Assembly: GCF_003096015.2 (NCBI RefSeq)
Contig: NZ_CP029185.2
Span: forward strand, 1,212,001 to 1,276,000
Direction of reading: 5' to 3'
DNA from: Limnobaculum parvum
GTDB lineage: Bacteria; Pseudomonadota; Gammaproteobacteria; Enterobacterales; Enterobacteriaceae
DNA: 64,000 nucleotides
In this document: positions 50,744 through 59,727 of the stretch, piece by piece
Position numbering within the stretch: the first letter of the stretch is position 1
Layout of the letters: each line of letters starts with the position of its first letter
The notes under the pieces: generated by a model
Told to the model about the DNA's origin: nothing
The model's database searches: none
Seen by the model: only the letters and a program-made list of their open reading frames with translations
Program-made: the position numbers and the translations under genes

Positions 50744-50947
50744 CCTAACGTGCGGGCTTCTGACCTCGCTCAGAAGCTATGCCGTTGATTGATTTTCCTT
50801 CCTTTAATCATCTCTGCCTGAGTAAACAAAAAATTACACTGAATGGCTATCACTCTGCGACACAATATGCGATTCTCTACCCATTCGTGATGACCTTTAT
50901 TCACATACAGAATTCTTTTTTGTCTTGGAATCTCAGGAGTTGTTATC

Positions 50948-51454
50948 GTGGAAATGACCAATGCCCAACGGCTAATCCTTTCAAACCAATATAAAATGAT
51001 GACCATGTTAGACCCAGATAACGCAGAACGTTATCGCAGGCTACAGACCATCATTGAGCGCGGTTTCGGTTTGCAGATGAAAGAACTGGAACGCGAGTTT
51101 GGTGAATTGTCAGAAGAGACCTGCCGCACTATTATCAATATCATGGAAATGCATCACGCTTTGAGCGTCTCTTTTGAGAATCTGCGTGATAACCTGAAAG
51201 ATAAAGCCGAAATTGATGAACGTCGTATTAATTTTCTTGGTTTTGATGTCGCAACGGAAGCCCGCTATCTTAGCTATGTTCGCTTCTTGGTGAATACTGA
51301 AGGCCGCTATACCCACTTCGATTCAGGAACTCATGGTTTTAACTCACAGACTAAAATGTGGGACAAATATCAGCGCATGCTGGCCATCTGGCAATCCTGT
51401 CCTCGTCAGTACCATCTATGTGCCATTGAGATTTCTCAAATCATTAATGCCTGA
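50948..51454 (+). CDS. yfbU: YfbU family protein
   Basis: A 168-residue cytoplasmic protein (E. coli YfbU 164) almost identical at the start: [18 protein letters not shown]. The GTG start at 50948 with CAGGAG upstream gives this N-terminus. The middle has four extra residues compared with E. coli. Conserved [21 protein letters not shown]. Overexpression is toxic in E. coli, but the function is unclear. Confidence 0.95.
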   Translation: MEMTNAQRLILSNQYKMMTMLDPDNAERYRRLQTIIERGFGLQMKELEREFGELSEETCRTIINIMEMHHALSVSFENLRDNLKDKAEIDERRINFLGFDVATEARYLSYVRFLVNTEGRYTHFDSGTHGFNSQTKMWDKYQRMLAIWQSCPRQYHLCAIEISQIINA

Positions 51455-51479
51455 TGACTTCTCTTCTTAACTTATTATG

Positions 51480-51512
51480 GTGGCCGGCGAATGCCGGTCA
51501 CTAATTTTTGTT
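51480..51512 (+). terminator. Terminator of yfbU
   Basis: GTGGCCGGC/GCCGGTCAC (9 bp, one G-T pair, GAAT loop), followed by TAATTTTTGTTTT. The in-frame ATG at 51491 for the next gene lies in the loop, arguing against that start. Confidence 0.8.
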
Positions 51513-51532
51513 TTGCTAGTGAGAGTATTAAT

Positions 51533-52186
51533 TTGAATTGTAAAGGTTTTCTTTTTGATTTGGACGGTACGTTGGTGAGCTCTTTACCGGTTGTTGAACG
51601 TGCATGGTTAGGCGTGGCTGAACGTCTGAATGTTGCGCCGCAGGAAATGCTCGATTTTATTCACGGCAAGCAGGCAATAACTTCACTGCGTCATTTTATG
51701 GCGGGTCAAAGTGAAGAGGCGATCAAAAAAGAGTTTGACCGACTGGAGCAAATTGAAGCGACTGATACAGAAGGGGTAGAAGCTTTGCCGGGTGCCATTG
51801 AGTTGCTCAACCGCCTGAACGAACTGAAAGTACCCTGGGCGATCGTGACTTCAGGCACCATTCCTATTGCTCATGCCCGTAGTAAAGCCGCGGGAATACC
51901 GTTCCCCGAGGTGTTTGTCACCGCAGAACTGGTAGCCAGAGGTAAACCTGAACCTGACGCCTATTTGCTGGGCGCAGAACGCTTAGGTCTGGCACCATCA
52001 GACTGTATGGTGGTTGAAGATGCCGCTGCGGGGCTAGCTTCTGGGCTGGCGGCAGGCTGTCAGGTGATCGCGGTAAATGCACCGGCGAATACGCCTGAAC
52101 TGTCTCAGGTGGACAAGTCGCTAAAAACGCTGCAACAGTTACATGTCAGTTATGCAGATAACATTGCCAGAATTCAATTTGATTAA
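51533..52186 (+). CDS. hxpA: Hexitol/sugar phosphatase HxpA (HAD family)
   Basis: A 217-residue HAD hydrolase equal to E. coli YfbT/HxpA (216). Motif I FLFDLDGTLV with the nucleophile Asp, FIHGKQAITSLRHFMAG (cap), motif II TSGT, motif III Lys in RGKPEPDAYL, motif IV VVEDAAAG. Dephosphorylates sugar phosphates. The likely start is TTG at 51533 (reading LNCKGFLFD), as an ATG at 51491 lies inside the yfbU terminator loop and adds 14 unlike residues. Confidence 0.9.
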   Translation: MNCKGFLFDLDGTLVSSLPVVERAWLGVAERLNVAPQEMLDFIHGKQAITSLRHFMAGQSEEAIKKEFDRLEQIEATDTEGVEALPGAIELLNRLNELKVPWAIVTSGTIPIAHARSKAAGIPFPEVFVTAELVARGKPEPDAYLLGAERLGLAPSDCMVVEDAAAGLASGLAAGCQVIAVNAPANTPELSQVDKSLKTLQQLHVSYADNIARIQFD

Positions 52187-52494
52187 TCAAATGAATAATT
52201 AGCAGTATAAAGATAAAAAAGCGCCAATTTATGGCGCTTTCTTATTAATGTGTCGAGGTGACTATTGGCTAATCTTATTGTTTCTGCTGAATGTTTTGGT
52301 TTTTGATTGATATAACGTTGACGATGTGTTTTATTCTGTTAAAACGCCTATATAGCTCCTTTGTTGAGGAAAAAATAGCGTAACTTTACAGGCGGGCTGA
52401 AAAACAGCTCAAAGCCAATGTGTTATCACGATGAGTATTCGATTATCTCTTTGCATGGGGCAAAAACGTTTAGAAAACCAGTAAAGGAGCCGCA
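52187..52494 (+). other. 308-bp spacer with the hxpA terminator (52218-52240)
   Basis: AAAGCGCCA/TGGCGCTTT perfect stem (52218-52240) ends the hxpA unit. The remaining ~250 bases precede yfbS and should carry its promoter. No other structure seen. Confidence 0.75.
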
Positions 52495-54363
52495 GTGATC
52501 GAGCGATTATTGACAACGGTAGCTACGCTAGCCGATAGCCAACTTTTTTGGGTCTTATGCTTTCTATTGCTCGCAATAATCTTGTTCATATCGAATAAAC
52601 TTCGGATGGATGTGGTTGCTTTATTATTGATCACCGTTTTTGTTACCAGCGGCATACTGACTCTACCGGAAGCTATTTCTGGCTTCAGCGATCCCAACGT
52701 TATTCTGATTGCGCTACTGTTTGTGATTGGCCAAGGGCTGGTGCGAACCGGTATTGCCTATCAAGTGGGTGACTGGTTGGTTCGGGTGGCTGGCAGTAGT
52801 GAAACTAAACTACTCGTGTTGCTGATGTTAGCGGTAGCCGGATTGGGCTCGATAATGAGTTCCACCGGTGTGGTCGCTATTTTTATTCCGGTGGTGATGA
52901 GCGTTTCATCGCGGATGGAAAGAGAGCCGGGCCGCCTGATGATGCCTCTGGCATTTGCCGGATTAATCAGCGGTATGATGACGCTGGTGGCAACACCGCC
53001 AAACTTGGTGGTGAACAGTGAATTACATCGTCATGGCGCAGGGCAGTTTGATTTCTTTAGCATTACGCCCATTGGTATAGTGATTCTGGTCATGGGGATC
53101 GGCTACATGCTGCTGGTGCGCTCTTGGCTGGTGAAACCGGTGAGTCAGGATAAAGCTAAATCCCGTACTCGCCGTACCATGCGCGATCTAATTCATGATT
53201 ATAAGTTGAGTGGCCGAGCACGACGGCTCTCTATTCGCCCCGGATCCCCGCTAATTGGCCGTACGCTAGATGAACTGCATTTGCGTTCCCGCTATAGTGC
53301 AAACGTGGTGGGTATTGAGCGCTGGCGTAAATTCCGCCGGGTGATGATTGGGGCGTTTGCCGCAACTGAATTACGAGTGCATGACATTTTGCTGGTGGAT
53401 ATGTTCGCCCCGGAAGCGGATGTTCGGCACTTCTGCACCGAAGAGCAATTGGAGCCGATGATTTTGCGCGGGGAATACTTCTCTGAGCAAGCGCGCGAAG
53501 TAGGCATGGCGGAAGTGTCGCTGGTTCCTGAATCTGAATATATCGGTAAAACTCTGCGGCAGATGGGATTTCGCACTCGCTATAACCTGAATGTGATTGG
53601 TATCCGACGCAATGGCAAGCTGATTGAAGCCAATCAAATTGATGAAGAGCTTAAAGTGGGTGACATGATGCTGGTGATTGGCGACTGGCGTCAGATTCGT
53701 CAATTGCAAAGTAATACCCGTGATTTTCTGGTGATGAATCTCCCTGCCGAAGTGGATGAAATAGCACCTGCCACCAGTCAGGCTCCTCATGCATTGTTGT
53801 GTCTGATTCTGATGATTTTCCTGATGGTGACGGGTAGTGTGCCCAACGTGATTGCAGCCCTGTTGGCCTGTTTACTGATGGGGAAGTTCCGCTGTATTGA
53901 TATGGAAAGCGCCTACAAGTCTATTCATTGGCCGACGCTGATTCTGATTGTAGGCATGTTGCCTTTTGCCCATGCGCTACAAAAAACCGGTGGTATTGAC
54001 CTTATTGTGCAGGGATTGATGGGCACCGTTGGGGATATGGGGCCAAGGGTGGTACTGCTTAGCCTGTTTGTTTTGAGTGCGATAATAGGATTGTTTATTT
54101 CCAATACGGCGACAGCGGTATTGATGGCACCGATAGCTATTGGCGCTGCAAATCAGATGGGGGTTTCAGCCTTGCCGTTTGCCATGGTGGTGGCGATTGC
54201 CGCATCGGCCGCGTTTATGACACCCGTATCATCACCGGTAAATACTATGGTGCTTGGGCTTGGTGGCTATAAATTTAGTGATTTCCTGCGTATCGGCGTG
54301 CCGTTTACACTACTGGTGATGGTGGTGAGCGTGCTAATTATTCCGCTGTTGTTTCCGTTCTAA
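52495..54363 (+). CDS. yfbS: YfbS, DASS/SLC13-type transporter with two TrkA-C domains
   Basis: A 622-residue inner-membrane carrier (E. coli YfbS 610). GTG start at 52495 behind AAAGGAG. The N-terminal half has five or six segments with the Na/citrate-type signature [18 protein letters not shown] and [17 protein letters not shown]. Two RCK/TrkA-C domains follow (about 225-315 and 325-410; [17 protein letters not shown] and [24 protein letters not shown]). The second transmembrane half has [15 protein letters not shown] and [17 protein letters not shown]. Substrate not known from sequence; cytoplasmic ligand gating is implied. Confidence 0.94.
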   Translation: MIERLLTTVATLADSQLFWVLCFLLLAIILFISNKLRMDVVALLLITVFVTSGILTLPEAISGFSDPNVILIALLFVIGQGLVRTGIAYQVGDWLVRVAGSSETKLLVLLMLAVAGLGSIMSSTGVVAIFIPVVMSVSSRMEREPGRLMMPLAFAGLISGMMTLVATPPNLVVNSELHRHGAGQFDFFSITPIGIVILVMGIGYMLLVRSWLVKPVSQDKAKSRTRRTMRDLIHDYKLSGRARRLSIRPGSPLIGRTLDELHLRSRYSANVVGIERWRKFRRVMIGAFAATELRVHDILLVDMFAPEADVRHFCTEEQLEPMILRGEYFSEQAREVGMAEVSLVPESEYIGKTLRQMGFRTRYNLNVIGIRRNGKLIEANQIDEELKVGDMMLVIGDWRQIRQLQSNTRDFLVMNLPAEVDEIAPATSQAPHALLCLILMIFLMVTGSVPNVIAALLACLLMGKFRCIDMESAYKSIHWPTLILIVGMLPFAHALQKTGGIDLIVQGLMGTVGDMGPRVVLLSLFVLSAIIGLFISNTATAVLMAPIAIGAANQMGVSALPFAMVVAIAASAAFMTPVSSPVNTMVLGLGGYKFSDFLRIGVPFTLLVMVVSVLIIPLLFPF

Positions 54364-54383
54364 GACACAAATTGGACATATTT

Positions 54384-54401
54384 CGTTCATAAAATTGACA
54401 C
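54384..54401 (+). promoter_or_regulatory. Candidate PhoB box before the alkaline phosphatase gene
   Basis: CGTTCAT-AAAA-TTGACAC: two 7-bp direct repeats with a 4-bp spacer, each matching CTGTCAT/C at five of seven positions. A weak -10 (TAAGCT, 54411) follows. This would fit phosphate-starvation control. Moderate, since the match is imperfect. Confidence 0.45.
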
Positions 54402-54448
54402 TCAGCCTGAGTAAGCTGCTCCTGAAAAAGAAAAATAAGGAGAATGTT

Positions 54449-56203
54449 ATGAAGGCAAGTTGGTTGGTTCCTGTCACTTTTGCGTTAGTTCCTGTGGTTA
54501 TACCTGCGACGGCGTTTGCCGTGAATATCTATCCTATCGATCGAGCGACCATGTTAACCGGTGGCAAATTTGACTTTAAGGTTGAGTTTGACAAACAGGT
54601 CGATCCCGCTCAAGTCAGTATCAAAATTAATGGAAAATCGTACCAACAGGTATGGAGCCAAAAAAGCGATTTTATTAAAGATGAAGACGGGCTAAATGCC
54701 TCATCAGTGGTAATAAAGAATGTCGACATCGCCACGCCGGGTGATTACAAAGTTGAAGTAAGCGCAGGGGATGAAAACGGCACGGTAAGCTGGAGTGTTT
54801 ATCAAACGCCGAAAAAACGTCAGGCTAAAAACGTCATTCTATTTATTGGTGATGGCCTGTCGGTTGCCCACCGAACCGCTGCCAGAGTGATGTCGAAAGG
54901 TATCACTGAAGGTAAAGCCAATGGTCGTCTAGCCATCGATGACTTAACCAATATGGCATTTATTGGCACCTCGAGTACCGATTCTATTGCTGCTGACAGT
55001 GCCAACACCATGAGTGCCTATATGACTGGTCACAAGTCCGGCGTTAACGCGTTGGGGGTTTATGTCAGCCGCGCTAAAGATTCCCTTAACCATCCTAAAC
55101 AAGAAACACTGGGAGAACTGATTAAACGCACAACCAACATGTCGGTGGGCGTCGTCAGTGATGCTGAACTGGAAGATGCCACGCCAGCAGCGGTACTGTC
55201 CCATACTCGTCGTCGTGCCGATAAAGCGGAAATTGTCAGTATGTTCTATGACATTAAGCCGGATGTTCTGCTTGGTGGAGGTTCAGCCTATTTTCTGCCG
55301 GAAACCACGTTAGGCTCTAAACGCAAAGATAACCAAAACTATATTGAACGCTTCCAGAAGGCAGGTTATCTGCTGGTTACTAATGCTAATGAGCTGAAAA
55401 AACAGGGCTCCAGTGCGGATAAGTTACTCGGTCTGTTCCATACCGGTAATATGGATGATGTACTAGATCGACGCTTCTTGAAGAATGATGTCACTAAAAA
55501 GTTTCCCGACCAGCCGGACCTGACGGAAATGACCCAAACGGCATTGGATGTATTGTCAAAAAATCAGGATGGCTTCTTTCTGATGGTCGAATCAGCCCTG
55601 ATTGATAAAGCCTCACATCCACTGGATTGGGAACGTGCGGTATATAACACCATTATGCTTGACCAGTCCGTGGCCATTGCCAAAAAGTTTGCCGAAACCC
55701 ATCCAGATACGCTGATTATTGTTACCGGCGATCATACTCACGGCATCTCAATTATCGGAACCATTGACGATGATAAGCCGGGTAACGATATGCGTGAGAA
55801 GGTTGGTGTGTATGAAACGGCAGGATATCCAAACTATCAGGATAAAAACGGTGACGGCTACCCGGACAGGGTGGATGTCTCTAAACGTTTAGCCGTGTTC
55901 TTCAATAATTTCCCAGACCATTATGAAATCTTCAGACCCAAGCTGGATGCGCGTTTTGTGCCCGCGATTCAAAATGAGAAGGGAGAGTATATTGCCAACG
56001 CGATATACAAAGATATACCGGGAGCCGTACTGAGAAGCGGTAATCTTCCGCGTAAAAGCGATACCGGTGTGCACTCCGTTGATGACATGATTGTTCAAGC
56101 ATCTGGCCCCGGCGCTGAACGCTTTCATGGATATATGGACAACACCGAGTTGTTCCGTGTGATTGTCGATGCGCTGTCGTTAGGCCACGGTAAGCAGGAG
56201 TGA
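54449..56203 (+). CDS. Exported alkaline phosphatase
   Basis: A 584-residue periplasmic metallo-phosphatase. The signal peptide is about 1-24 (ending AFA), then comes an N-terminal beta-rich domain of ~90 residues not found in E. coli PhoA (NIYPIDRATMLTGGKFDFKVEF). The catalytic domain has the metal Asp in NVILFIGDGLS, the nucleophile region ADSANTMSAYMTGHKSG, SDAELEDATPAAVLSHTRRR, the metal Asp/His set in ESALIDKASHPLDW, VTGDHTHG, and a His in TGVHSVDD. It also has a DKNGDGYPD Ca-binding-like loop. The start at 54449 has AAGGAG; the frame at 54395 overlaps the PhoB box. First gene of a cluster with three transport-like genes. Confidence 0.88.
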   Translation: MKASWLVPVTFALVPVVIPATAFAVNIYPIDRATMLTGGKFDFKVEFDKQVDPAQVSIKINGKSYQQVWSQKSDFIKDEDGLNASSVVIKNVDIATPGDYKVEVSAGDENGTVSWSVYQTPKKRQAKNVILFIGDGLSVAHRTAARVMSKGITEGKANGRLAIDDLTNMAFIGTSSTDSIAADSANTMSAYMTGHKSGVNALGVYVSRAKDSLNHPKQETLGELIKRTTNMSVGVVSDAELEDATPAAVLSHTRRRADKAEIVSMFYDIKPDVLLGGGSAYFLPETTLGSKRKDNQNYIERFQKAGYLLVTNANELKKQGSSADKLLGLFHTGNMDDVLDRRFLKNDVTKKFPDQPDLTEMTQTALDVLSKNQDGFFLMVESALIDKASHPLDWERAVYNTIMLDQSVAIAKKFAETHPDTLIIVTGDHTHGISIIGTIDDDKPGNDMREKVGVYETAGYPNYQDKNGDGYPDRVDVSKRLAVFFNNFPDHYEIFRPKLDARFVPAIQNEKGEYIANAIYKDIPGAVLRSGNLPRKSDTGVHSVDDMIVQASGPGAERFHGYMDNTELFRVIVDALSLGHGKQE

Positions 56204-56205
56204 TA

Positions 56206-56685
56206 ATGACAAGATGCGCCGTTCTGAATCGCCGGATTGCCCTCGGCGGTTTTTCTGGCAGGCGTTATTGCCAATGGTTACTGCTGATACTGCTTGTGGC
56301 ATCACCGTTAAAAGCCCAGCCGACACTTACCTTCGAGCAGTTTTATAGCAAAGTAAGCGTGTTGGGACTGGAGTTTTCCGATCGCGTAAAACAATTGTCG
56401 GGCCAACAGATAGAAATCACCGGCTTTATGGCACCTCCCATCAAAGCGGAATCCCAGTTTTTTGTCTTAACCAAAATGCCGATGGCAATTTGCCCGTTTT
56501 GCTCTTCGGATGCCGACTGGCCGGAAGATATTCTGGTGGTCTATCTCACCAAACGTCAAACCTTTATACAAAATAACAGCATGATAAAAGTGACCGGTAT
56601 CCTAGAGTATGGAACCTGGCGGGATGAAAATACGGGGTTTGTCAGCCTGTTACGCCTGCGTGATGCACAATTTAGCGAACTTTAA
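56206..56685 (+). CDS. Small exported protein, OB-fold-like, with a Cys-x2-Cys motif; unknown function
   Basis: A 159-residue protein with a basic start, a hydrophobic stretch (about 25-40) and a cleavage-like LKAQ, so probably exported. The body has QLSGQQIEITGFMAPPIKAES and ICPFCSSDADWPEDILVVYL, reminiscent of DUF3299/OB-fold proteins that accompany ABC exporters of this type in Pseudomonas and Vibrio. The two Cys could bind metal. I cannot name it. It starts two bases after the phosphatase stop (GGAG five bases before the ATG) and 14 bases before the ATPase gene, so all four genes form one operon. Confidence 0.7.
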   Translation: MTRCAVLNRRIALGGFSGRRYCQWLLLILLVASPLKAQPTLTFEQFYSKVSVLGLEFSDRVKQLSGQQIEITGFMAPPIKAESQFFVLTKMPMAICPFCSSDADWPEDILVVYLTKRQTFIQNNSMIKVTGILEYGTWRDENTGFVSLLRLRDAQFSEL

Positions 56686-56699
56686 TCGGGAGTCTGTAT

Positions 56700-57389
56700 A
56701 TGTCAGAACTGTTTATTAATCAGTTACAGGTTAGGTTTAACGGCAGCGTTCAGGCGGCACTGAATATTCCTCAATTGGTCGTCTCTGCAGGGGCTCATGT
56801 GGCGGTTACCGGTGCTTCCGGCAGTGGAAAAACCACGTTGGTTAATGCGATTAGCGGCCTTGAGCGTAGTGGTAGCGGTAAGATTTTTTGGAATGGTAAA
56901 GATATTGGTCGTATGTCGGAACGCCAACGGGATCGCTGGCGGGCGAATCATGTCGGTCTGGTGATGCAAGACTTCCATTTGTATCCCGGATTAAGCGCGC
57001 TGGATAATGTTTTGCTACCGGTGCGTTTTCATCACTGGCGTTTGCCCTCATCGTTGAAAATACGCGCCGCTGAGCTACTGGAGCAGGTTGGTATCCGACA
57101 GCACAAGCAGGTGGTGGATACATTATCGCGAGGTGAAAAACAGCGGGTAGCAATAGCTCGGGCATTGTTGAGTAAACCGGAAATTGTGATTGCCGATGAG
57201 CCTACTGCCAGTCTGGATGCTAATAATGGGCTGGACGTTATCCGTTTGCTTACTCAGTTTGCAAAGCTGTCGAGCGCTACCCTGATATGCATTACTCACG
57301 ATCCCCGTTTGAGCGATGAAATGCGTCGGCGAATTACGCTGGAGAACGGCCGTCCGGTTAAAGACATTACCGCAGGGAAAGCACAATGA
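56700..57389 (+). CDS. ABC transporter ATP-binding protein, LolD/MacB-type
   Basis: A 229-residue ATPase. Walker A GASGSGKTT, Q-loop GLVMQDFHLYPGLSALDNVLLPVRF, signature LSRGEKQRVAIARAL (LSxGE), Walker B IVIADEPTASLDANNG, H-loop ITHD. This is the LolD/MacB/FtsE branch, which works with FtsX-fold permeases and often powers periplasmic work (mechanotransmission) instead of import through a channel. Its last codons overlap the permease start by 4 bases. Confidence 0.93.
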   Translation: MSELFINQLQVRFNGSVQAALNIPQLVVSAGAHVAVTGASGSGKTTLVNAISGLERSGSGKIFWNGKDIGRMSERQRDRWRANHVGLVMQDFHLYPGLSALDNVLLPVRFHHWRLPSSLKIRAAELLEQVGIRQHKQVVDTLSRGEKQRVAIARALLSKPEIVIADEPTASLDANNGLDVIRLLTQFAKLSSATLICITHDPRLSDEMRRRITLENGRPVKDITAGKAQ

Positions 57390-58591
57390 TTCCTTTTAAA
57401 ATTATCTATGCTGATTTTAGACGCCTGTGGGGCGGAACGCTGATTCTTATCCTACTGATTGCCGCCGCGGTTGCTTTCAGTATCGTGGTCAACTTGCAAG
57501 AAAGAGCGTTGCGCGAGGGAAGTGCTAGAGCGGCTGACCGCTTTGATTTGATCGTTGGTGCCGCAGGAAGTGAAACTCAACTGGTGTTATCCAGCGTATT
57601 TTTACAGCCCTCTCTATTACCGCTGTTACCCCATCACTATTTGGATGAGCTGAAACAGCATCCGCTAGTGGCGTCTGCGTCACCATTAGCCTTTGGTGAT
57701 AGCTATAAAGGTATGCCTATTATCGGAACCGATGATGACCTGTTGCGGGGCAGGAATATACAGTACGGTAGCGACGGCCTGAACCATAAAGATTCTGTAT
57801 TTGGTGGTGAGTATGGTGCCATTGTCGGCGCGGCGACGGGACTCTCTGTGGGTGATAAGGTGATACCCATACATGGACAGGTTGGTAGTGAAGGTGCCCA
57901 CCCACATGAGTCGATTCGATATACCGTCACTGGCGTATTGTCAGCCTTTGGTGATGCTTGGGATAAAGCGATTCTGGTACCTATCACTGCCGTATGGGCG
58001 ATACATGGGGCTGAAGAGCATGAAGGTCACGTCGATGGTGAAAAACATCATCATGAGGGTGATGTCTCCGCGGTGGTGGTTAAGCCGAAAAGCATTGCCG
58101 GAGCCTATCAACTCAGGTCGCAATATCGTGCAGGTGAAAGTATGGCGGTTTTCCCCGGTGAAGTATTGACGCGCCTGTATGGCACGCTGGGAGATGTCCG
58201 TCAGATCCTCTCCCTGATGGCGATTGGCACACAGGTTCTGGTGGTGATTGCCATTTTGATGGTGATTGTGGTTCATCTGGAACAGCGTAAACGGCAGCTT
58301 GGTGCTCTGCGGGCATTTGGCGCACCGCAACGTGGTATTGTGGCACTCATCTGGTCTGGATTGATGTTAATGATGACCACTGGAATTATGCTGGGAGTTA
58401 TCGTTGGCTATCTGGCGACGCTATGGATCTCTCAACGTATATCCTCACTGTATGGAATGAAACTGCCGGTAACAATCCAACCGGAGGACGGCCTGTTGAT
58501 AGCGGCGATATGGGGTATTATTGGCGTGATCCTGCTGCTGCCAGCGGTGTGGACGTATCGTTATTCTCCTGCGGAGGCATTGAAGGTCTGA
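57386..58591 (+). CDS. FtsX/MacB-type ABC permease with a His-rich periplasmic loop
   Basis: A 401-residue permease with the typical layout: TM1 (about 15-35), a large extracytoplasmic domain (about 40-270), and TM2-4 (about 275-297, 320-347, 368-390). LGALRAFGAPQRGIVALI is the family coupling segment. The extracytoplasmic domain holds a His/Glu stretch at 207-223 (HGAEEHEGHVDGEKHHH) plus HPHES near 172, seven His in 17 residues. Such loops suggest binding of Zn or another divalent metal. I recall zinc-responsive ABC clusters in Pseudomonas and Vibrio with the same types of ATPase, permease and small exported protein; homology to them is inference. Confidence 0.9.
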   Translation: MIPFKIIYADFRRLWGGTLILILLIAAAVAFSIVVNLQERALREGSARAADRFDLIVGAAGSETQLVLSSVFLQPSLLPLLPHHYLDELKQHPLVASASPLAFGDSYKGMPIIGTDDDLLRGRNIQYGSDGLNHKDSVFGGEYGAIVGAATGLSVGDKVIPIHGQVGSEGAHPHESIRYTVTGVLSAFGDAWDKAILVPITAVWAIHGAEEHEGHVDGEKHHHEGDVSAVVVKPKSIAGAYQLRSQYRAGESMAVFPGEVLTRLYGTLGDVRQILSLMAIGTQVLVVIAILMVIVVHLEQRKRQLGALRAFGAPQRGIVALIWSGLMLMMTTGIMLGVIVGYLATLWISQRISSLYGMKLPVTIQPEDGLLIAAIWGIIGVILLLPAVWTYRYSPAEALKV

Positions 58592-58599
58592 AGTCTTTA

Positions 58600-58860
58600 T
58601 TGTTTTGACCTTTGGATGTTAACTGCGTCGGAATGTTGCCGAAGGAAGGCAAAAAGTAGCACGAGCCGCATGGATGCGGTGAGAGGCGTAGCGCTGCCGG
58701 GAGCAGCTCTACGCCGGTGCGTAAGCTTTTTGACTGACTGAGGTTGCCGCCGTAAAGCGGCGGTCAACATTCTGCGCAAAGGCGCGGGAGTGCAGGGGGC
58801 GTTCGCCCTAACGCCTCCTGCTCGCCGCATACATTGTGGCTGAGATAGACACTTAACTTG
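58600..58860. repeat. GC-rich structured element, probable dispersed repeat
   Basis: Base composition is much higher in G+C than the neighbours. Four strong hairpins occur: CCGCAT/ATGCGG (58661), GGCGTAG with inner GCTGC/GCAGC (58685-58715), CCGCC/GGCGG (about 58747-58765) and GGGCG/CGCCC (about 58796-58809). The packing recalls intergenic mosaic repeats of enterobacteria. A frame on the minus strand looks like a byproduct. Repeat status must be checked in the whole genome. Confidence 0.45.
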
Positions 58861-58896
58861 AAGCGGCGAAATGTACACGGAACTAATATGAACAAG

Positions 58897-59502
58897 TTAT
58901 AACTGACTATCACCACTAATCTCATCCAACGACAAACTAAAACTCGGTACAAACACGTTAATGAAATACTCCATTTCCGGGCTGTGGCGGAGTTTTAACG
59001 TTTTTTCCAGCCGTTGCTTAGCCAGTGTGAATTCATTATTTCCAGCGGATAGCTCTTCCAGGCTTTTTAGATAGGCGCAGAGCGCATCGGCCTGTTTAAC
59101 TACCAATTTTTCATCTTCACTGTAGTAGCTGTCGTCCAGAACAGAACGAAAGTCTTGCTGTAACTCTTCGGGTAACATTTCAATCAGCTTAAGCTGCGCC
59201 ACTTTTTCTATCTTCTTATATTCATGGGCAATTTGCGGATTGTAATATTTGATAGGGGTTGGCATATCGCCAGTCAGTACTTCGCTGGCGTCATGGTACA
59301 TGGCTAGCAGTGCTATTCTGTCAGGGTTCACATTGCCATTGAATTTTCGATTCTTGATTACCCCAAGCGCATGAGCGACAAAGGCGACCTGCAAACTATG
59401 TTCAGAGACGTTTTCAGTGCGGACATTACGCATCAGGGGCCAGCGGCTGATTAATTTCAGGCGCGATAAATAGGCAAAAAAGTGGCTTTGGGGCTGGCTC
59501 AT
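58897..59502 (-). CDS. yfbR: 5'-deoxynucleotidase YfbR
   Basis: A 201-residue HD-domain phosphohydrolase (E. coli YfbR 199) acting on 5'-deoxynucleotides in the dUTP/dCTP salvage route. The metal ligands His in SEHSLQVA (about residue 33), HD in [14 protein letters not shown] (about 68-69), and Asp in [15 protein letters not shown] are present. [26 protein letters not shown] starts it, as in E. coli. Usually next to alaA and yfbS; here two inserted genes separate it from alaA and the phosphatase cluster separates it from yfbS. Confidence 0.96.
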   Translation of the reverse strand: MSQPQSHFFAYLSRLKLISRWPLMRNVRTENVSEHSLQVAFVAHALGVIKNRKFNGNVNPDRIALLAMYHDASEVLTGDMPTPIKYYNPQIAHEYKKIEKVAQLKLIEMLPEELQQDFRSVLDDSYYSEDEKLVVKQADALCAYLKSLEELSAGNNEFTLAKQRLEKTLKLRHSPEMEYFINVFVPSFSLSLDEISGDSQL

Positions 59503-59727
59503 GATGGTTTACCTCTGTCAGTGCGAAAACGAGGCTAGATTGTGGGGAGTTATCGCGTTGAGTGCAAGTTGGAGTTAGCTTGAAGAATGGAAATTATTGT
59601 ACGTCACGCCCATTTTCGTCACTTAGATATTAGGTTGGTTCCATCTTTTGAGTTTTTGATTCAAATTTTACGGCCTGTAAATGAATATTAAGGACGGTAT
59701 TTTATTCATCAGAATAACTAAATAACG

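Noticed and set aside
58597..58878. Minus-strand open frame in the GC-rich element
   Set aside because: The frame follows from high G+C and hairpins, has Arg/Pro-rich composition with no domain, and lacks a ribosome site.
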